Source: Candidatus Omnitrophota bacterium (GTDB lineage Bacteria; Omnitrophota; Omnitrophia; Omnitrophales; Aquincolibacteriaceae). From it: 20,723 bases of DNA. The position numbers and the translations under genes are program-made. Below, in pieces: positions 1 through 7,790 of the stretch (position 1 is its first letter; the number at the start of each line of letters is the position of its first letter). The stretch is from positions 451 through 21,173 of the forward strand of contig JAHFHB010000006.1 of NCBI GenBank assembly GCA_023247135.1, read 5' to 3'. The notes beneath the pieces are model-generated. The model was not told the origin of the DNA and ran no database searches. It saw only the letters and a program-made list of their open reading frames with translations.

Positions 1-160
1 TGCCGGTCGACACTTTAACGGTCAAGGTCCAGCCATCGCCTTTCGGCACCAGGCTCAGGACTTCGCCTTCGGCGACTGCAGGCGCCGCACCCGCCGTTTG
101 GGCAAATATAAACAGCGCCAGTAAGAGCAGCGCGCTCTGTTTAAAACAATGTTCACGCAT
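1..160 (-). CDS. Secreted protein of unknown function, N-terminal part only
   Basis: Only the first 53 codons are present; the gene continues beyond the left edge. The start is an ATG read from 160 downward, preceded by a strong AGGAGG site at 166-171 with good spacing. The N-terminus is a typical signal peptide: a short charged region (MREHCFKQ), a hydrophobic core rich in Leu, Ala and Phe, then a probable signal peptidase site near AGA-APA at about residue 25. The visible mature part (APAVAEGEVLSLVPKGDGW and a few more residues) looks like the start of a beta-rich periplasmic domain, but no family can be named. Export is inferred from the signal peptide alone. The 58-base inverted repeat begins 29 bases upstream of its start codon, so it probably lies in this gene's leader. 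Confidence 0.7.
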   Translation of the reverse strand, partial: MREHCFKQSALLLLALFIFAQTAGAAPAVAEGEVLSLVPKGDGWTLTVKVSTG

Positions 161-188
161 GAAATCCTCCTGATGAACTAACGCCCAA

Positions 189-246
189 GAGAAGGTGCCA
201 GGCACCCTCACCGGGACAGGTTTGTGAGGGTGCCTGGCACCTTCTC
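189..246. repeat. 58-base perfect inverted repeat, copy 1
   Basis: Two 23-base arms (189-211 and 224-246) are exact reverse complements around a 12-base loop. The core of each arm is GGTGCCAGGCACC, itself a palindrome. A second copy at 2301-2358 differs by one base in the loop. It would form a very stable hairpin on either strand. It has no long T-run, so it is not a standard terminator. It resembles REP-type dispersed extragenic palindromes. Confidence 0.95.
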
Positions 247-457
247 AACAACTGCCTCGAGTTAAAACAAAATGGAAAAGGACGACTGCTGAAGAAATCG
301 GCTTTCCCGCCTTTTTCTTGAAAAACGCACCGGCCCCTGTGCGGAGACAGGGACAGAACAGGACGCATCCCCAACAGGGGTGCGCCTGAGCAGTCTCCGT
401 CTCCTGACGGAGGCAATCATGAACGCAGCACTGTTAGTGCTGTGTCATTCTGCCCGG
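247..457. other. Gene-free hairpin cluster between the secreted protein and dedA
   Basis: No convincing coding frame lies here. Several hairpins are visible: CGCAC/GTGCG at 326-343, CGCA(T)CCCC/GGGGTGCG at 364-384, CTCCGTC/GACGGAG with a TCCT loop at 395-412, and CAGCACT/AGTGCTG with a GTT loop at 426-442. An overlapping alternative pairs CCCTGT (335-340) with ACAGGG (347-352). The segment lies upstream of the predicted dedA promoter, so it is more likely the long leader of the minus-strand gene at 1-160, a degenerate repeat cluster or a small RNA. No known riboswitch consensus was recognised. Confidence 0.45.
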
Positions 458-486
458 TTGCGGAATACTCCGGTTTTCCTTATACT
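458..486 (+). promoter_or_regulatory. Predicted sigma-70-type promoter for dedA-liv
   Basis: TTGCGG at 458-463 (3 of 6 to TTGACA) and TATACT at 481-486 (5 of 6 to TATAAT) are separated by 17 bases. This would start transcription near 493, leaving a leader of about 38 bases before dedA. The call rests on sequence match only. Confidence 0.5.
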
Positions 487-530
487 AAACACCTTCAATT
501 GATTTTCAACCGGTTCTTGCGGGAAATATT

Positions 531-1160
531 TTGGAATTTTTTGCCCATCTGCATAATCTTGAGGACCTGATCCGCTGGGGCGGCTCTATCGGCCTCTTTG
601 TCATCGTTTTCGCGGAAACCGGCCTCTTCTTCGGTTTTTTCCTGCCGGGCGATTCTCTTTTAGTCACCGCGGGCCTCATTGCCGCGCTGGACCCTACGCT
701 GGACATCCGTATTTTAACCGGGCTTTTGTGCGCCGCCGCCATTTTAGGCGACAGCACGGGTTACGCCATCGGTTATCACATCGGGCCGCGCATCTTTAAT
801 AAGGAAGACTCTCTTTTCTTTCACCGCGATCATCTCTTAAAAGCTCAGCGATTCTACGAGAAATACGGCGCAAAAACCATTGTGCTGGCCCGCTTTGTGC
901 CGATCGTACGGACTTTTGCCCCAACGGTGGCCGGCATCGGCAGGATGAGCTACACCAAGTTTGTTTTCTATAATGTTGCCGGCGGCATCGCCTGGGTCGG
1001 AAGCATGTGCCTGTCGGGTTATTACCTGGGCCGTTTAATTCCGGGCATCGACAAAAAAATACACTGGGTCATTCTCATCGTCATCCTGCTCTCACTGATT
1101 CCGCTGTTTTTGGAGTGGCGCAAGTCCCGTCAGGAAAAGAAGGAGAACTTTCATGCGTAA
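531..1160 (+). CDS. DedA family membrane protein (VTT domain)
   Basis: This 209-residue polytopic inner-membrane protein has the hallmarks of the DedA/VTT family. These are the FAETGLFFGFFLPGDSLL block at residues 27-44 with the conserved acidic residue and PGD, GDSTGYAIGYHIG at 73-85, and RFVPIVRTFAP at 121-131. A final helix at about 176-194 is followed by a basic tail. Family members support proton-motive-force homeostasis and envelope integrity, and some act in recycling lipid carriers such as undecaprenyl phosphate; the substrate here is unknown. The start is TTG at 531, since an in-frame stop lies at 486-488 and no ATG precedes the conserved region. The Shine-Dalgarno is weak (GCGGGA). 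The stop overlaps the livK start by 8 bases, so the two are probably co-transcribed and translationally coupled. Confidence 0.9.
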   Translation: MEFFAHLHNLEDLIRWGGSIGLFVIVFAETGLFFGFFLPGDSLLVTAGLIAALDPTLDIRILTGLLCAAAILGDSTGYAIGYHIGPRIFNKEDSLFFHRDHLLKAQRFYEKYGAKTIVLARFVPIVRTFAPTVAGIGRMSYTKFVFYNVAGGIAWVGSMCLSGYYLGRLIPGIDKKIHWVILIVILLSLIPLFLEWRKSRQEKKENFHA

Positions 1161-2301
1161 GCCGTTTTATTTTTCCACCGGGATTTTTTCGGCGCTCGCG
1201 CTTTTGATACTGGCAGCCGGTTGTTCCGGCGCCGGCTCTCCGCCGGTCGTTAAAATCGGCTGCGCCGCGCCGCTCACCGGCGACCAGGCCCAACTGGGCA
1301 TCGACATCTGCAATGCGGTCCGGCTGGCCGTCGATGAAGCCAACGCCCGCGGTGAAATCATCCCCGGAAAAAAATTGGAAGTCCTCGCGCTGGATGATCA
1401 GCATAACCCGGCACAAGCAGTCAACGTCGCCAAAAAATTTGTCTCAGACCCTGCGGTCGTCGCCGTCATGGGCCATTTCAATTCCAGCTGCACGAAACCA
1501 GCCTCCGCGGTTTATCACGAGGCCCGCATCACGTCGCTCACCGCCGCGGCCACAAACCCTGATCTTTCCAAACAAGGTTTCGATACTTTCTTCCGCGTCG
1601 CTTCAACCGATGACGTGCAGGGCCCGCGCGCGGCCCGCTACGCGCTTCACCAGCTCGGGATAAAAAGCCTATTTGTGATCGACGACAAAACAACCTACGG
1701 CAAGGGCCTCGCCGATGAATTTAAAAAGGAAGCGCTTAAAATCGGCATGACGGTGCTGGGTCATGAGAGCATCACTCAGGGCGATAAAGATTTTACCCCG
1801 CTGCTCACGCGCATCAAGCCGCTCGCGCCTCAGATGATTTACTTCGGCGGCGTTTACCCGGAAGGCGCGCTGCTAGTGCGTCAGGCCCGCGCACTGGGGC
1901 TTGCGGCGGCATTCATGGGCGGCGACGGATTGGCTTCGCCCATTTTCAGCGAGCTGGCCAGCGCGTCCATTGCCGAAGGCACCTACGCTACCATGGTCGG
2001 CGGCGATATGGAAAAAATTCCAGCCGCCCAGGGATTCATCGCTGCCTACAAAGCGCGCTTCGGCCAGCCCGGGCAGTGGTCCGCTTACGGCTATGACGCG
2101 GCGAATATTTTAATGCAGGCTATCCACCGCGCCGGCAGCGCGAATCGTGAGGCGGTGCTGAAAGCCATGCGGGAAATCCCTGCCTTTACCGGCATTACAG
2201 GCGAAGTCAGCTTTGATGAGCGCGGCGACAACCGCAATCAGTTTATCGGCGTTTTCAAATTCGAAAGCGGCAAACTCGTTTACATCGGAGCCGCCGAGTA
2301 G
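1153..2301 (+). CDS. livK: Branched-chain amino acid ABC transporter substrate-binding lipoprotein
   Basis: This 382-residue type I periplasmic binding protein captures a branched-chain or other aliphatic amino acid, or possibly an amide, and delivers it to the LivHM permease. Residues 1-23 form a lipoprotein signal ending in LAAGC, with Cys24 the probable lipidated residue. The mature domain begins with VKIGCAAPLTGDQAQLGID, the classic Peripla_BP_6 opening, and contains AVMGHFNSSCTKPASAVY and YGYDAANILMQAI. An AAGGAG site precedes the ATG, which lies inside the dedA frame. The ligand cannot be read from sequence with confidence. The TAG stop ends at 2301, the first base of the second 58-base palindrome, which separates this highly expressed type of component from the permease genes. 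Confidence 0.93.
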   Translation: MRKPFYFSTGIFSALALLILAAGCSGAGSPPVVKIGCAAPLTGDQAQLGIDICNAVRLAVDEANARGEIIPGKKLEVLALDDQHNPAQAVNVAKKFVSDPAVVAVMGHFNSSCTKPASAVYHEARITSLTAAATNPDLSKQGFDTFFRVASTDDVQGPRAARYALHQLGIKSLFVIDDKTTYGKGLADEFKKEALKIGMTVLGHESITQGDKDFTPLLTRIKPLAPQMIYFGGVYPEGALLVRQARALGLAAAFMGGDGLASPIFSELASASIAEGTYATMVGGDMEKIPAAQGFIAAYKARFGQPGQWSAYGYDAANILMQAIHRAGSANREAVLKAMREIPAFTGITGEVSFDERGDNRNQFIGVFKFESGKLVYIGAAE

Positions 2302-2358
2302 AGAAGGTGCCAGGCACCCTCACCGGGACAGGTCTGTGAGGGTGCCTGGCACCTTCTC
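2301..2358. repeat. 58-base perfect inverted repeat, copy 2, at the livK stop codon
   Basis: The 23-base arms at 2301-2323 and 2336-2358 are exact reverse complements around a 12-base loop and match copy 1 except for one loop base. The first base is the last base of the livK stop codon, and the element ends 18 bases before livH. In the mRNA it would form a stable hairpin that could stabilise the upstream livK message or reduce read-through into livH. That role is inferred by analogy with REP elements between binding-protein and permease genes. Confidence 0.95.
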
Positions 2359-2376
2359 TGTCTGCAATTAATTTCG

Positions 2377-3285
2377 ATGAACACCTTTCTTCAACAACTT
2401 GTCAATGGCCTGACGATCGGCATGATTTATACGCTGATCGCGCTGGGTTATACCATGGTCTATGGCATCGCCCAGTTGATTAACTTTGCGCATGGCGACG
2501 TCTTCATGGTGGGAGCTTACCTGGGGCTTTTCGCCTACACGACATTGCTGCCGCTTTGCGCTGTCGCGACTCATTCCGCGGCCGGCATTGCGCTCATCTT
2601 TCTGATTTCCATGGGGCTTTCAGCATTGCTGGGTGTTCTGATCGAGCGCTTTGCGTATCAACCCCTGCGCAGCGCACCCCGATTGGCCCCGCTGATTACA
2701 GCCATCGGAGTTTCTTTTCTCCTGCAGAATATCGTCATGCTTATTTTCGGCCCCACAGATAAAAGTTTTCCGGAGCTGCTAAAAATTCAGAACCTGGCCT
2801 TCGGCCCGATCGTGGTCACCAATCTGCAGCTTGTGATCGCCGGGACTTCCGTAGCACTGATGCTTGCACTTCATTTTTTCGTCAGCCGCACCCGCACAGG
2901 CAAGGCCATGCGCGCACTCGCCGATGACAGCGTGGCCGCCAATCTTGTGGGCATCAATACCAACCGGATCATTTCGGCAACTTTTTTTATCGGGTCCGCG
3001 CTGGCCGGAGCCGGCGGTATCATGTTCGCCATGTATTACAACACCATTAATTTTCATGACGGATACCTCGCCGGACTCAAAGCCTTTACCGCAGCCGTGC
3101 TGGGCGGCATCGGCAATATCCCGGGCGCGATGCTCGGCGGGCTTCTGATCGGTATTCTCGAAGGCCTCGGCGCTGGCTATCTTTCGTCTGAATGGAAAAA
3201 TGTTTTTGCTTTTTTTGTCCTGATTCTGATTTTGCTTTTCAGACCCCAGGGCATTCTGGGCGCGCGCGTCGTCAAAAAGGTTTAA
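2377..3285 (+). CDS. livH: Branched-chain amino acid ABC transporter permease LivH
   Basis: This 302-residue integral membrane subunit is the usual length for LivH and forms half of the translocation channel with LivM. The N-terminus FLQQLVNGLTIGMIYTLIAL and the following GYTMVYGIAQLINFAHGDVF block are diagnostic of the family. The late GGIGNIPGAMLGGLLIGILEG segment is the coupling region that contacts the ATPases. The last residues (FRPQGILGARVVKKV) are also typical. The ATG at 2377 fits the conserved N-terminus, but the 18 bases between the upstream palindrome and the start show no clear Shine-Dalgarno. This suggests weak or leaderless-like initiation, or dependence on the preceding hairpin. 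livM follows after 3 bases. Confidence 0.95.
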   Translation: MNTFLQQLVNGLTIGMIYTLIALGYTMVYGIAQLINFAHGDVFMVGAYLGLFAYTTLLPLCAVATHSAAGIALIFLISMGLSALLGVLIERFAYQPLRSAPRLAPLITAIGVSFLLQNIVMLIFGPTDKSFPELLKIQNLAFGPIVVTNLQLVIAGTSVALMLALHFFVSRTRTGKAMRALADDSVAANLVGINTNRIISATFFIGSALAGAGGIMFAMYYNTINFHDGYLAGLKAFTAAVLGGIGNIPGAMLGGLLIGILEGLGAGYLSSEWKNVFAFFVLILILLFRPQGILGARVVKKV

Positions 3286-3288
3286 TCC

Positions 3289-4287
3289 ATGCCCGAAAAT
3301 TTTTTTAATAAATCGCGCCTCGCGACGCTGCTTCCCGGCATGATTCTCCTGGCGGTCGTGGGACTTTATCCCGCACTTGACCGAAACGCCTACCACATCG
3401 ACGTCCTCGTCTCGGCCGGTATTTTTGTTTTGCTGGCGCTGGGATTGAACGTGATTGTGGGCTTCGCCGGCATTCTGCACCTGGGCTATGCCGCCCTTTT
3501 CGCCGTGGGCGCCTACACATACGCTCTCATCAACATCCACCTGCATGTCGGGTTCTGGCCGGGTCTTTTAATCAGCGCTTTTTCGGCCGCTTTTTTCAGC
3601 ATGCTCTTTGCTTTCCCGGCCCTGCGCCTTGGCGGCGACTACCTGGCGATCGTCACGCTGGGCGCAGGCGAGATTGTCCGCATCGCGCTGAATAATCTGG
3701 ATGAAATGACCGGCGGCCCCAACGGCCTTCTGGGCATTGATCATCCTTCGCTGGGTTTCAAAGGCACAGGGTTCGGCGTGCAGTCGACGCCTTATTTTTA
3801 TCTCGTCCTGGGCCTCATTCTTTTTCTGCTTTTCTTCCTGCGCCGGCTGGAAACCTCCCCGCTCGGCCGCGCCTGGGTGGCCATGCGCGAAGACGAGCTG
3901 GCGGCCTCCTGCATGGGCATCAATCTCACGCGTGCGAAACTCTCCGCTTTCGGCATCGGCGGATTCATCGCAGGGCTGGCGGGCTGCGTGTTTGCTTCCA
4001 AACAAGGCACGGTCTCGCCCGACAGTTTTGATTTTGTGGTTTCTGTCATGGTGCTGGCCATGATCGTGCTGGGAGGTCTCGGCAATATGGCCGGCGCCAT
4101 TCTTGGCGCCGTCACGCTAAGCCTTCTGCCCGAATTTCTGCGCGGCTTCGAAGTGTACCGCATGCTGCTTTTCGGCGCGGCCATGATCGTCATGATGCTG
4201 GTACGGCCGCAGGGCATTCTGAGCGAAAAACGGCATCAGGAAGAGTACACAAAAAATAAAAACGGCGCAGGCGGCGCGCATGACTAA
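3289..4287 (+). CDS. livM: Branched-chain amino acid ABC transporter permease LivM
   Basis: This 332-residue membrane protein is the second permease subunit. Family signatures are ALGLNVIVGFAGILHLGYAA near residue 50, LRLGGDYLAIVTLGAGEIVR near 110, the TGGPNGLLGI loop near 140, and GGLGNMAGAILGAV near 265, the motif facing LivG/LivF. The C-terminus RPQGIL matches LivH. It lacks the extra N-terminal helices of the longer enterobacterial LivM, as is common in other phyla. The ATG is 3 bases after the livH stop, with AAAGG inside the end of livH as ribosome site. The last 8 bases overlap livG. Confidence 0.95.
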   Translation: MPENFFNKSRLATLLPGMILLAVVGLYPALDRNAYHIDVLVSAGIFVLLALGLNVIVGFAGILHLGYAALFAVGAYTYALINIHLHVGFWPGLLISAFSAAFFSMLFAFPALRLGGDYLAIVTLGAGEIVRIALNNLDEMTGGPNGLLGIDHPSLGFKGTGFGVQSTPYFYLVLGLILFLLFFLRRLETSPLGRAWVAMREDELAASCMGINLTRAKLSAFGIGGFIAGLAGCVFASKQGTVSPDSFDFVVSVMVLAMIVLGGLGNMAGAILGAVTLSLLPEFLRGFEVYRMLLFGAAMIVMMLVRPQGILSEKRHQEEYTKNKNGAGGAHD

Positions 4288-5092
4288 AACACTTTCGGAA
4301 CTGACCATTCTCAACGTCGAGGGCCTGACAAAGCGCTTCGGCGGAGTCACGGCCATCGAAAAAATAGACTTCTCCGTCCTGCCCGGAAAAATCGTCAGCA
4401 TCATCGGCCCCAATGGCGCCGGCAAAACAACCCTTTTTAACTGCATCACCGGACTTTACAGCCCCGAGGAGGGCTCCGTTTATTTCGACGAGCAGATTCT
4501 TTTGAATAAACTCTACCCGTTTGCGATTACGGCTAAAGGCGTGGCCCGGACTTTTCAAACGATCCGGCTTTTCAAGCACATGACCGCGCTTGAGAATGTT
4601 CTGGTCGGAGCGCATGTGAGAACACGCCTGGGTTTAACCGACACGCTTTTTTCGACGCGCCGCTTCCGGCTCACTGAAAGAAAAATTACGGCCCATGCCC
4701 TGCGCCTGCTGGATTTTTTCGGCCTGCAGGCGAAAGCCGATACGCTGGCCTGCAACCTGGCCTATGGGCATCAGCGCAAACTTGAAATCGCCCGCGCGCT
4801 GGCCTCCGCGCCCAAAGTGCTGCTGCTGGATGAGCCGGCCGCGGGCATGAATCCCAAAGAAAAAGACGAACTGCTTGCGTTAATCCGCGCCATCCGTGAT
4901 ACCGGCATCACAATTCTCTTGATCGAGCACGACATGAAAGTGGTCATGCCGGTTTCCGACAAAGTCATCGTTATCGATTACGGAAAAAAAATCGCCGAGG
5001 GCACTCCGCGCGAAATTCAAAACAACTCCCGTGTCATCGAAGCGTATCTCGGACACGGAGGAGGATACCACGGTCATGCTGGAAGTCACTGA
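4280..5092 (+). CDS. livG: Branched-chain amino acid ABC transporter ATP-binding protein LivG
   Basis: This 270-residue cytoplasmic ATPase drives transport as a dimer with LivF. Visible motifs are Walker A GPNGAGKTT near residue 52, the Q-loop in ARTFQTIRLF, the LivG-type signature LAYGHQRKLEIARAL (in place of LSGGQ), Walker B VLLLDEPAAGMNP and the H-loop in LIEHDMKVVM. The C-terminal IAEGTPREIQNNSRVIEAYLG is a typical LivG ending, followed by a short His/Gly-rich tail (HGGGYHGHAGSH) beyond the normal end. The start overlaps the end of livM by 8 bases, and livF begins inside its last codons, indicating translational coupling. Confidence 0.95.
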   Translation: MTKTLSELTILNVEGLTKRFGGVTAIEKIDFSVLPGKIVSIIGPNGAGKTTLFNCITGLYSPEEGSVYFDEQILLNKLYPFAITAKGVARTFQTIRLFKHMTALENVLVGAHVRTRLGLTDTLFSTRRFRLTERKITAHALRLLDFFGLQAKADTLACNLAYGHQRKLEIARALASAPKVLLLDEPAAGMNPKEKDELLALIRAIRDTGITILLIEHDMKVVMPVSDKVIVIDYGKKIAEGTPREIQNNSRVIEAYLGHGGGYHGHAGSH

Positions 5093-5780
5093 CCTGCACT
5101 CCGGCTACGGCCGGATCGAGATTCTCAGAAGCATCCACCTCAAGGTGCCTGCAGGACAAATCGTCTCGCTTATCGGGGCCAATGGCGCGGGTAAGACGAC
5201 TTTTTTGATGACGCTTTCGGGGATCGTCAAAGCGCGTAAGGGCTCCGTTCACTTTGAAGGCCGCTCCGTAGAAAAATTGCCGCCCGATGAGCTGGTGAAA
5301 TTGGGCATCGTGCAAGTGCCGGAAGGCCGCAGGATTTTTACGCATCTCACGGTGGCCGAGAATCTAGAGTTGGGAGCTTATTTACGCCGCGATCAGGAAA
5401 TTTCCAAAGACCGGCTGGAACTGCTGGATCTTTTCCCGATTCTGAAAGACCGCGCGCGCTCTCTGGCGGGAAATTTAAGCGGCGGCGAGCAGCAAATGCT
5501 GGCCATGGCCCGCGCATTGATGGCCCGGCCGCGCCTGCTTTTGCTGGACGAGCCCAGCCTGGGCCTTGCGCCCAAGATGATCGATGTGGTTTTCAATCTG
5601 ATCCGCCGCATCAATGAACGCGGCATTACCATTTTGCTGGTGGAACAAAACGCCTTCAAGGCGCTGAACCTGGCCCACCACGCCTACGTGATTGAAAGCG
5701 GCAAGATTAAACTGGAAGGTCCGGGCAAGGAACTGCTCGCCAATCCCATCGTCAAGAAAGCCTATCTCGGCGAATCCTGA
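5076..5780 (+). CDS. livF: Branched-chain amino acid ABC transporter ATP-binding protein LivF
   Basis: The second transporter ATPase has 234 residues when started at the ATG at 5076. This start is preferred over an in-frame GTG at 5031 because a strong GGAGGAGG lies at 5057-5064 and the protein then begins MLEVTDLHSGYG, as family members do. Motifs are Walker A GANGAGKTT, signature LSGGEQQMLAMARAL, Walker B LLLLDEPSLGLAP, and the characteristic LLVEQN in which Gln replaces the H-loop His, as is usual in LivF. The C-terminus NPIVKKAYLGES is also typical. It overlaps livG by 17 bases and its 3' end overlaps the convergent mscS gene by 19 bases. Confidence 0.94.
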   Translation: MLEVTDLHSGYGRIEILRSIHLKVPAGQIVSLIGANGAGKTTFLMTLSGIVKARKGSVHFEGRSVEKLPPDELVKLGIVQVPEGRRIFTHLTVAENLELGAYLRRDQEISKDRLELLDLFPILKDRARSLAGNLSGGEQQMLAMARALMARPRLLLLDEPSLGLAPKMIDVVFNLIRRINERGITILLVEQNAFKALNLAHHAYVIESGKIKLEGPGKELLANPIVKKAYLGES

Positions 5781-6607
5781 GGCAGGCCTTGGCCGATTAC
5801 GCGCACTTCGCGCTGGGGAAAAGGAATGGAAATTCCGGCAGACTGGAACGCTTTGAAAACCGCCAGGTTCACGGCAGACAAAGTCTGAAAATATTTTACC
5901 GTCGGCACCCAGTAGCGAAACCCGATATTCACTGACGAATCCGCAAACTGCTGAATCCCCACCTGCGCAAGCGGCTCTTTCGCGACATTTTCAAAAGCCG
6001 CTAAAACCTGCTGAATCGTACGAATCGCCTTTTCCGGATCATCGCCGTAGCTGATGCCCACAACCGCTTCCACAATTTTATACCCGAAAGAATTGTGCAG
6101 AATTTGCCCCACAATGTCTTTGTTGGGAATCGTAATCTGCACGCCGTCTTCATCGCGTAAAAGCGTGCAGGACAGTTTGACCTCTTCCACGAGTCCGCTC
6201 ACGCCTGCCACGGTGATCGTATTGCCCACCACGAACGGACGCGAAAGGATGATGGAAAGCCCGGCGCCGTAATTGGAGAGCGGCCCCTGAATCGCCATGC
6301 TGGCGCCGAAAGCCAAGGCGCCCAAGGCCGCGACAAACGGCGCAATCGTAATACCGAAATTGCCGAGCGCGATAATCACGGCAAACATCAGCACCAGCGT
6401 GCGTGCCACGCCCGCCATGAATTTCGCAAGCGTGATGTCCTGCCCCTTTTTCTGGCAGAGCTTCAAAATAAACCGGGCCACCGCGTTAGCGGCAAAAACT
6501 CCGGCCGCAAGAATAATCAGCGCGCCGAGCACCTGAAAACTGTAGTTCACCAGAAAGTTGGCGACCGTTTTGATCAGCTCCTGCACAAACCCTAATTCTT
6601 TTTGCAT
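5762..6607 (-). CDS. mscS: Small-conductance mechanosensitive channel, MscS family
   Basis: This 281-residue protein is close to the E. coli MscS length (286) and should open under membrane tension to release solutes during osmotic downshock. Two helices (about 23-45 and 66-82) precede the Gly/Ala-rich pore helix TM3 (about 88-120), which contains FVAALGALAFGASMAIQGPLSN. After it come LSRPFVVGNTITV, the start of the beta domain, and ITIPNKDIVGQILHN at about 158-172, a strongly conserved MscS motif. The alpha/beta cytoplasmic cage fills the rest. The ATG at 6607 has only a weak GGGG ribosome site and lies 15 bases after the aldolase gene, so it is likely co-transcribed with it. The last 19 bases overlap livF tail to tail. 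Confidence 0.93.
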   Translation of the reverse strand: MQKELGFVQELIKTVANFLVNYSFQVLGALIILAAGVFAANAVARFILKLCQKKGQDITLAKFMAGVARTLVLMFAVIIALGNFGITIAPFVAALGALAFGASMAIQGPLSNYGAGLSIILSRPFVVGNTITVAGVSGLVEEVKLSCTLLRDEDGVQITIPNKDIVGQILHNSFGYKIVEAVVGISYGDDPEKAIRTIQQVLAAFENVAKEPLAQVGIQQFADSSVNIGFRYWVPTVKYFQTLSAVNLAVFKAFQSAGISIPFPQREVRVIGQGLPQDSPR

Positions 6608-6622
6608 AGGCCCCGTCTCTTT

Positions 6623-7693
6623 TTAGGCGATCGTGACTTCCTTGCAGAGATAAACATCCTGAATCAAATTCAGGAGCTTCACGCCGTCTTTCATCGGACG
6701 CTGAAACGCTTTGCGTCCGCTGATCAAGCCCATACCGCCCGCGCGCTTATTGACCACGGCCGTCTTCACGGCTTCGCCGAAATCGTTGGCGCCGGATGCT
6801 CCACCCGAATTAATCAGACCGATCCGCCCCATGTAGTCATTGATGACCTGGTAGCGGCACAGGTCGATCAGATGCGCGCTCGAAAGATCCGAGTACATAC
6901 GCTTGTCGTACTTACCATAGCCTTTGCTGGCTTTGTTAATGGCTTCATAACCGCCATCCAGCTCAGGCAATTTTTGCTTGATGATATCGGCTTCGATCGT
7001 CACGCCCAGGTGATTGGCCTGGCCAGTCAGATCGGCGCTGACATGGTAGTCTTTGCCTTCCACCTTAAAGCCGCTGCTACGCAGGTAGCACCACAGGATC
7101 GTCGCCATACCCAGCTCATGCGCTTGCTTGAATGCCTGACTGACTTCCATGATCTGCCGCGTGCTTTCGGGCGAACCAAAATAAATCGTCGCGCCCACCG
7201 CTGCCGCGCCCATGTCCCAAGCCTGCCTGACCTGGGCAAACATCACCTGGTCAAACTTGTTCGGGTACGTCAAAAGTTCATTGTGGTTGAGTTTCACGAT
7301 GAAAGGAATTTTGTGGGCATACTTGCGGGAAACCAGTCCCAACACGCCCAGCGTGGACGCCACGGCATTACAACCGCCTTCAATGGCCAGTTTGACGATG
7401 CTGTCGGGATCGAAATAGGTGGGTTCCGGCGCAAAGGAAGCCCCCGCGGAATGCTCAATGCCCTGATCCACGGGAAGAATGGAAACATAACCTGTGCCCG
7501 CCAAACGCCCATGGCTGCTGATCGACTCCAGACTGCGCAGCACCTGCGGATTGCGGTCGCTGAGCGCGAAGTTCCGGTCCACCCAATCCGGACAAGGCGG
7601 GTGAATTTTATCTTTGCCGACGCGGCAGGTATGATTTAAAAGGTCTTTAGCATCGCTGCCGAGATGTTGCGTGATTTGATCCAGTGAAGACAT
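6623..7693 (-). CDS. fbaB: Class I fructose-bisphosphate aldolase, FbaB/DhnA type
   Basis: This 356-residue cytoplasmic enzyme should interconvert fructose 1,6-bisphosphate with dihydroxyacetone phosphate and glyceraldehyde 3-phosphate through a Schiff base. It aligns by eye along its whole length with E. coli FbaB (350 residues). Shared blocks include GRLAGTGYVSILPVDQGIEHSAG (63-85), FIVKLNHNELLTYPN (131-145), GAAAVGATIYFGS (162-174), YHVSADLTGQANHLG (216-230) and NKRAGGMGLISGRKAF near the C-terminus. The probable Schiff-base lysine is in ADIIKQK (Lys239). A GAGGAG site at 7702-7707 supports the ATG at 7693. A possible -10 box (TACAAT, 7744-7749, minus strand) has no good -35, so transcription may also come from the upstream membrane protein gene. 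Confidence 0.95.
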   Translation of the reverse strand: MSSLDQITQHLGSDAKDLLNHTCRVGKDKIHPPCPDWVDRNFALSDRNPQVLRSLESISSHGRLAGTGYVSILPVDQGIEHSAGASFAPEPTYFDPDSIVKLAIEGGCNAVASTLGVLGLVSRKYAHKIPFIVKLNHNELLTYPNKFDQVMFAQVRQAWDMGAAAVGATIYFGSPESTRQIMEVSQAFKQAHELGMATILWCYLRSSGFKVEGKDYHVSADLTGQANHLGVTIEADIIKQKLPELDGGYEAINKASKGYGKYDKRMYSDLSSAHLIDLCRYQVINDYMGRIGLINSGGASGANDFGEAVKTAVVNKRAGGMGLISGRKAFQRPMKDGVKLLNLIQDVYLCKEVTIA

Positions 7694-7790
7694 TGCTCAT
7701 TCTCCTCTTTCGTAAGAACGGGTTCTTTTATTGAAGAACACGCATTGTAAAATGCCCCGCTGTTTTGCGTACAGCCCGGGTCAGCTTGGT

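Noticed and set aside
189..246. 58-base palindrome as a Rho-independent terminator
   Set aside because: Neither copy is followed by a U-run on either strand, and copy 1 lies upstream of, not after, a gene on the minus strand.
2779..3546. A 255-codon minus-strand open frame across livH and livM
   Set aside because: Antisense to two well-conserved permease genes and spanning their junction; composition is that of a shadow frame.
5031..5075. GTG at 5031 as the livF start
   Set aside because: The added 15 residues are not typical of LivF, while the ATG at 5076 has a strong GGAGGAGG site and gives the normal family length.
6602..7639. A 345-codon plus-strand open frame opposite the aldolase gene
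   Set aside because: It lies entirely antisense to fbaB, which has full-length family conservation; its translation has no recognisable domain and is rich in His and Arg as expected of a shadow frame in GC-rich DNA.
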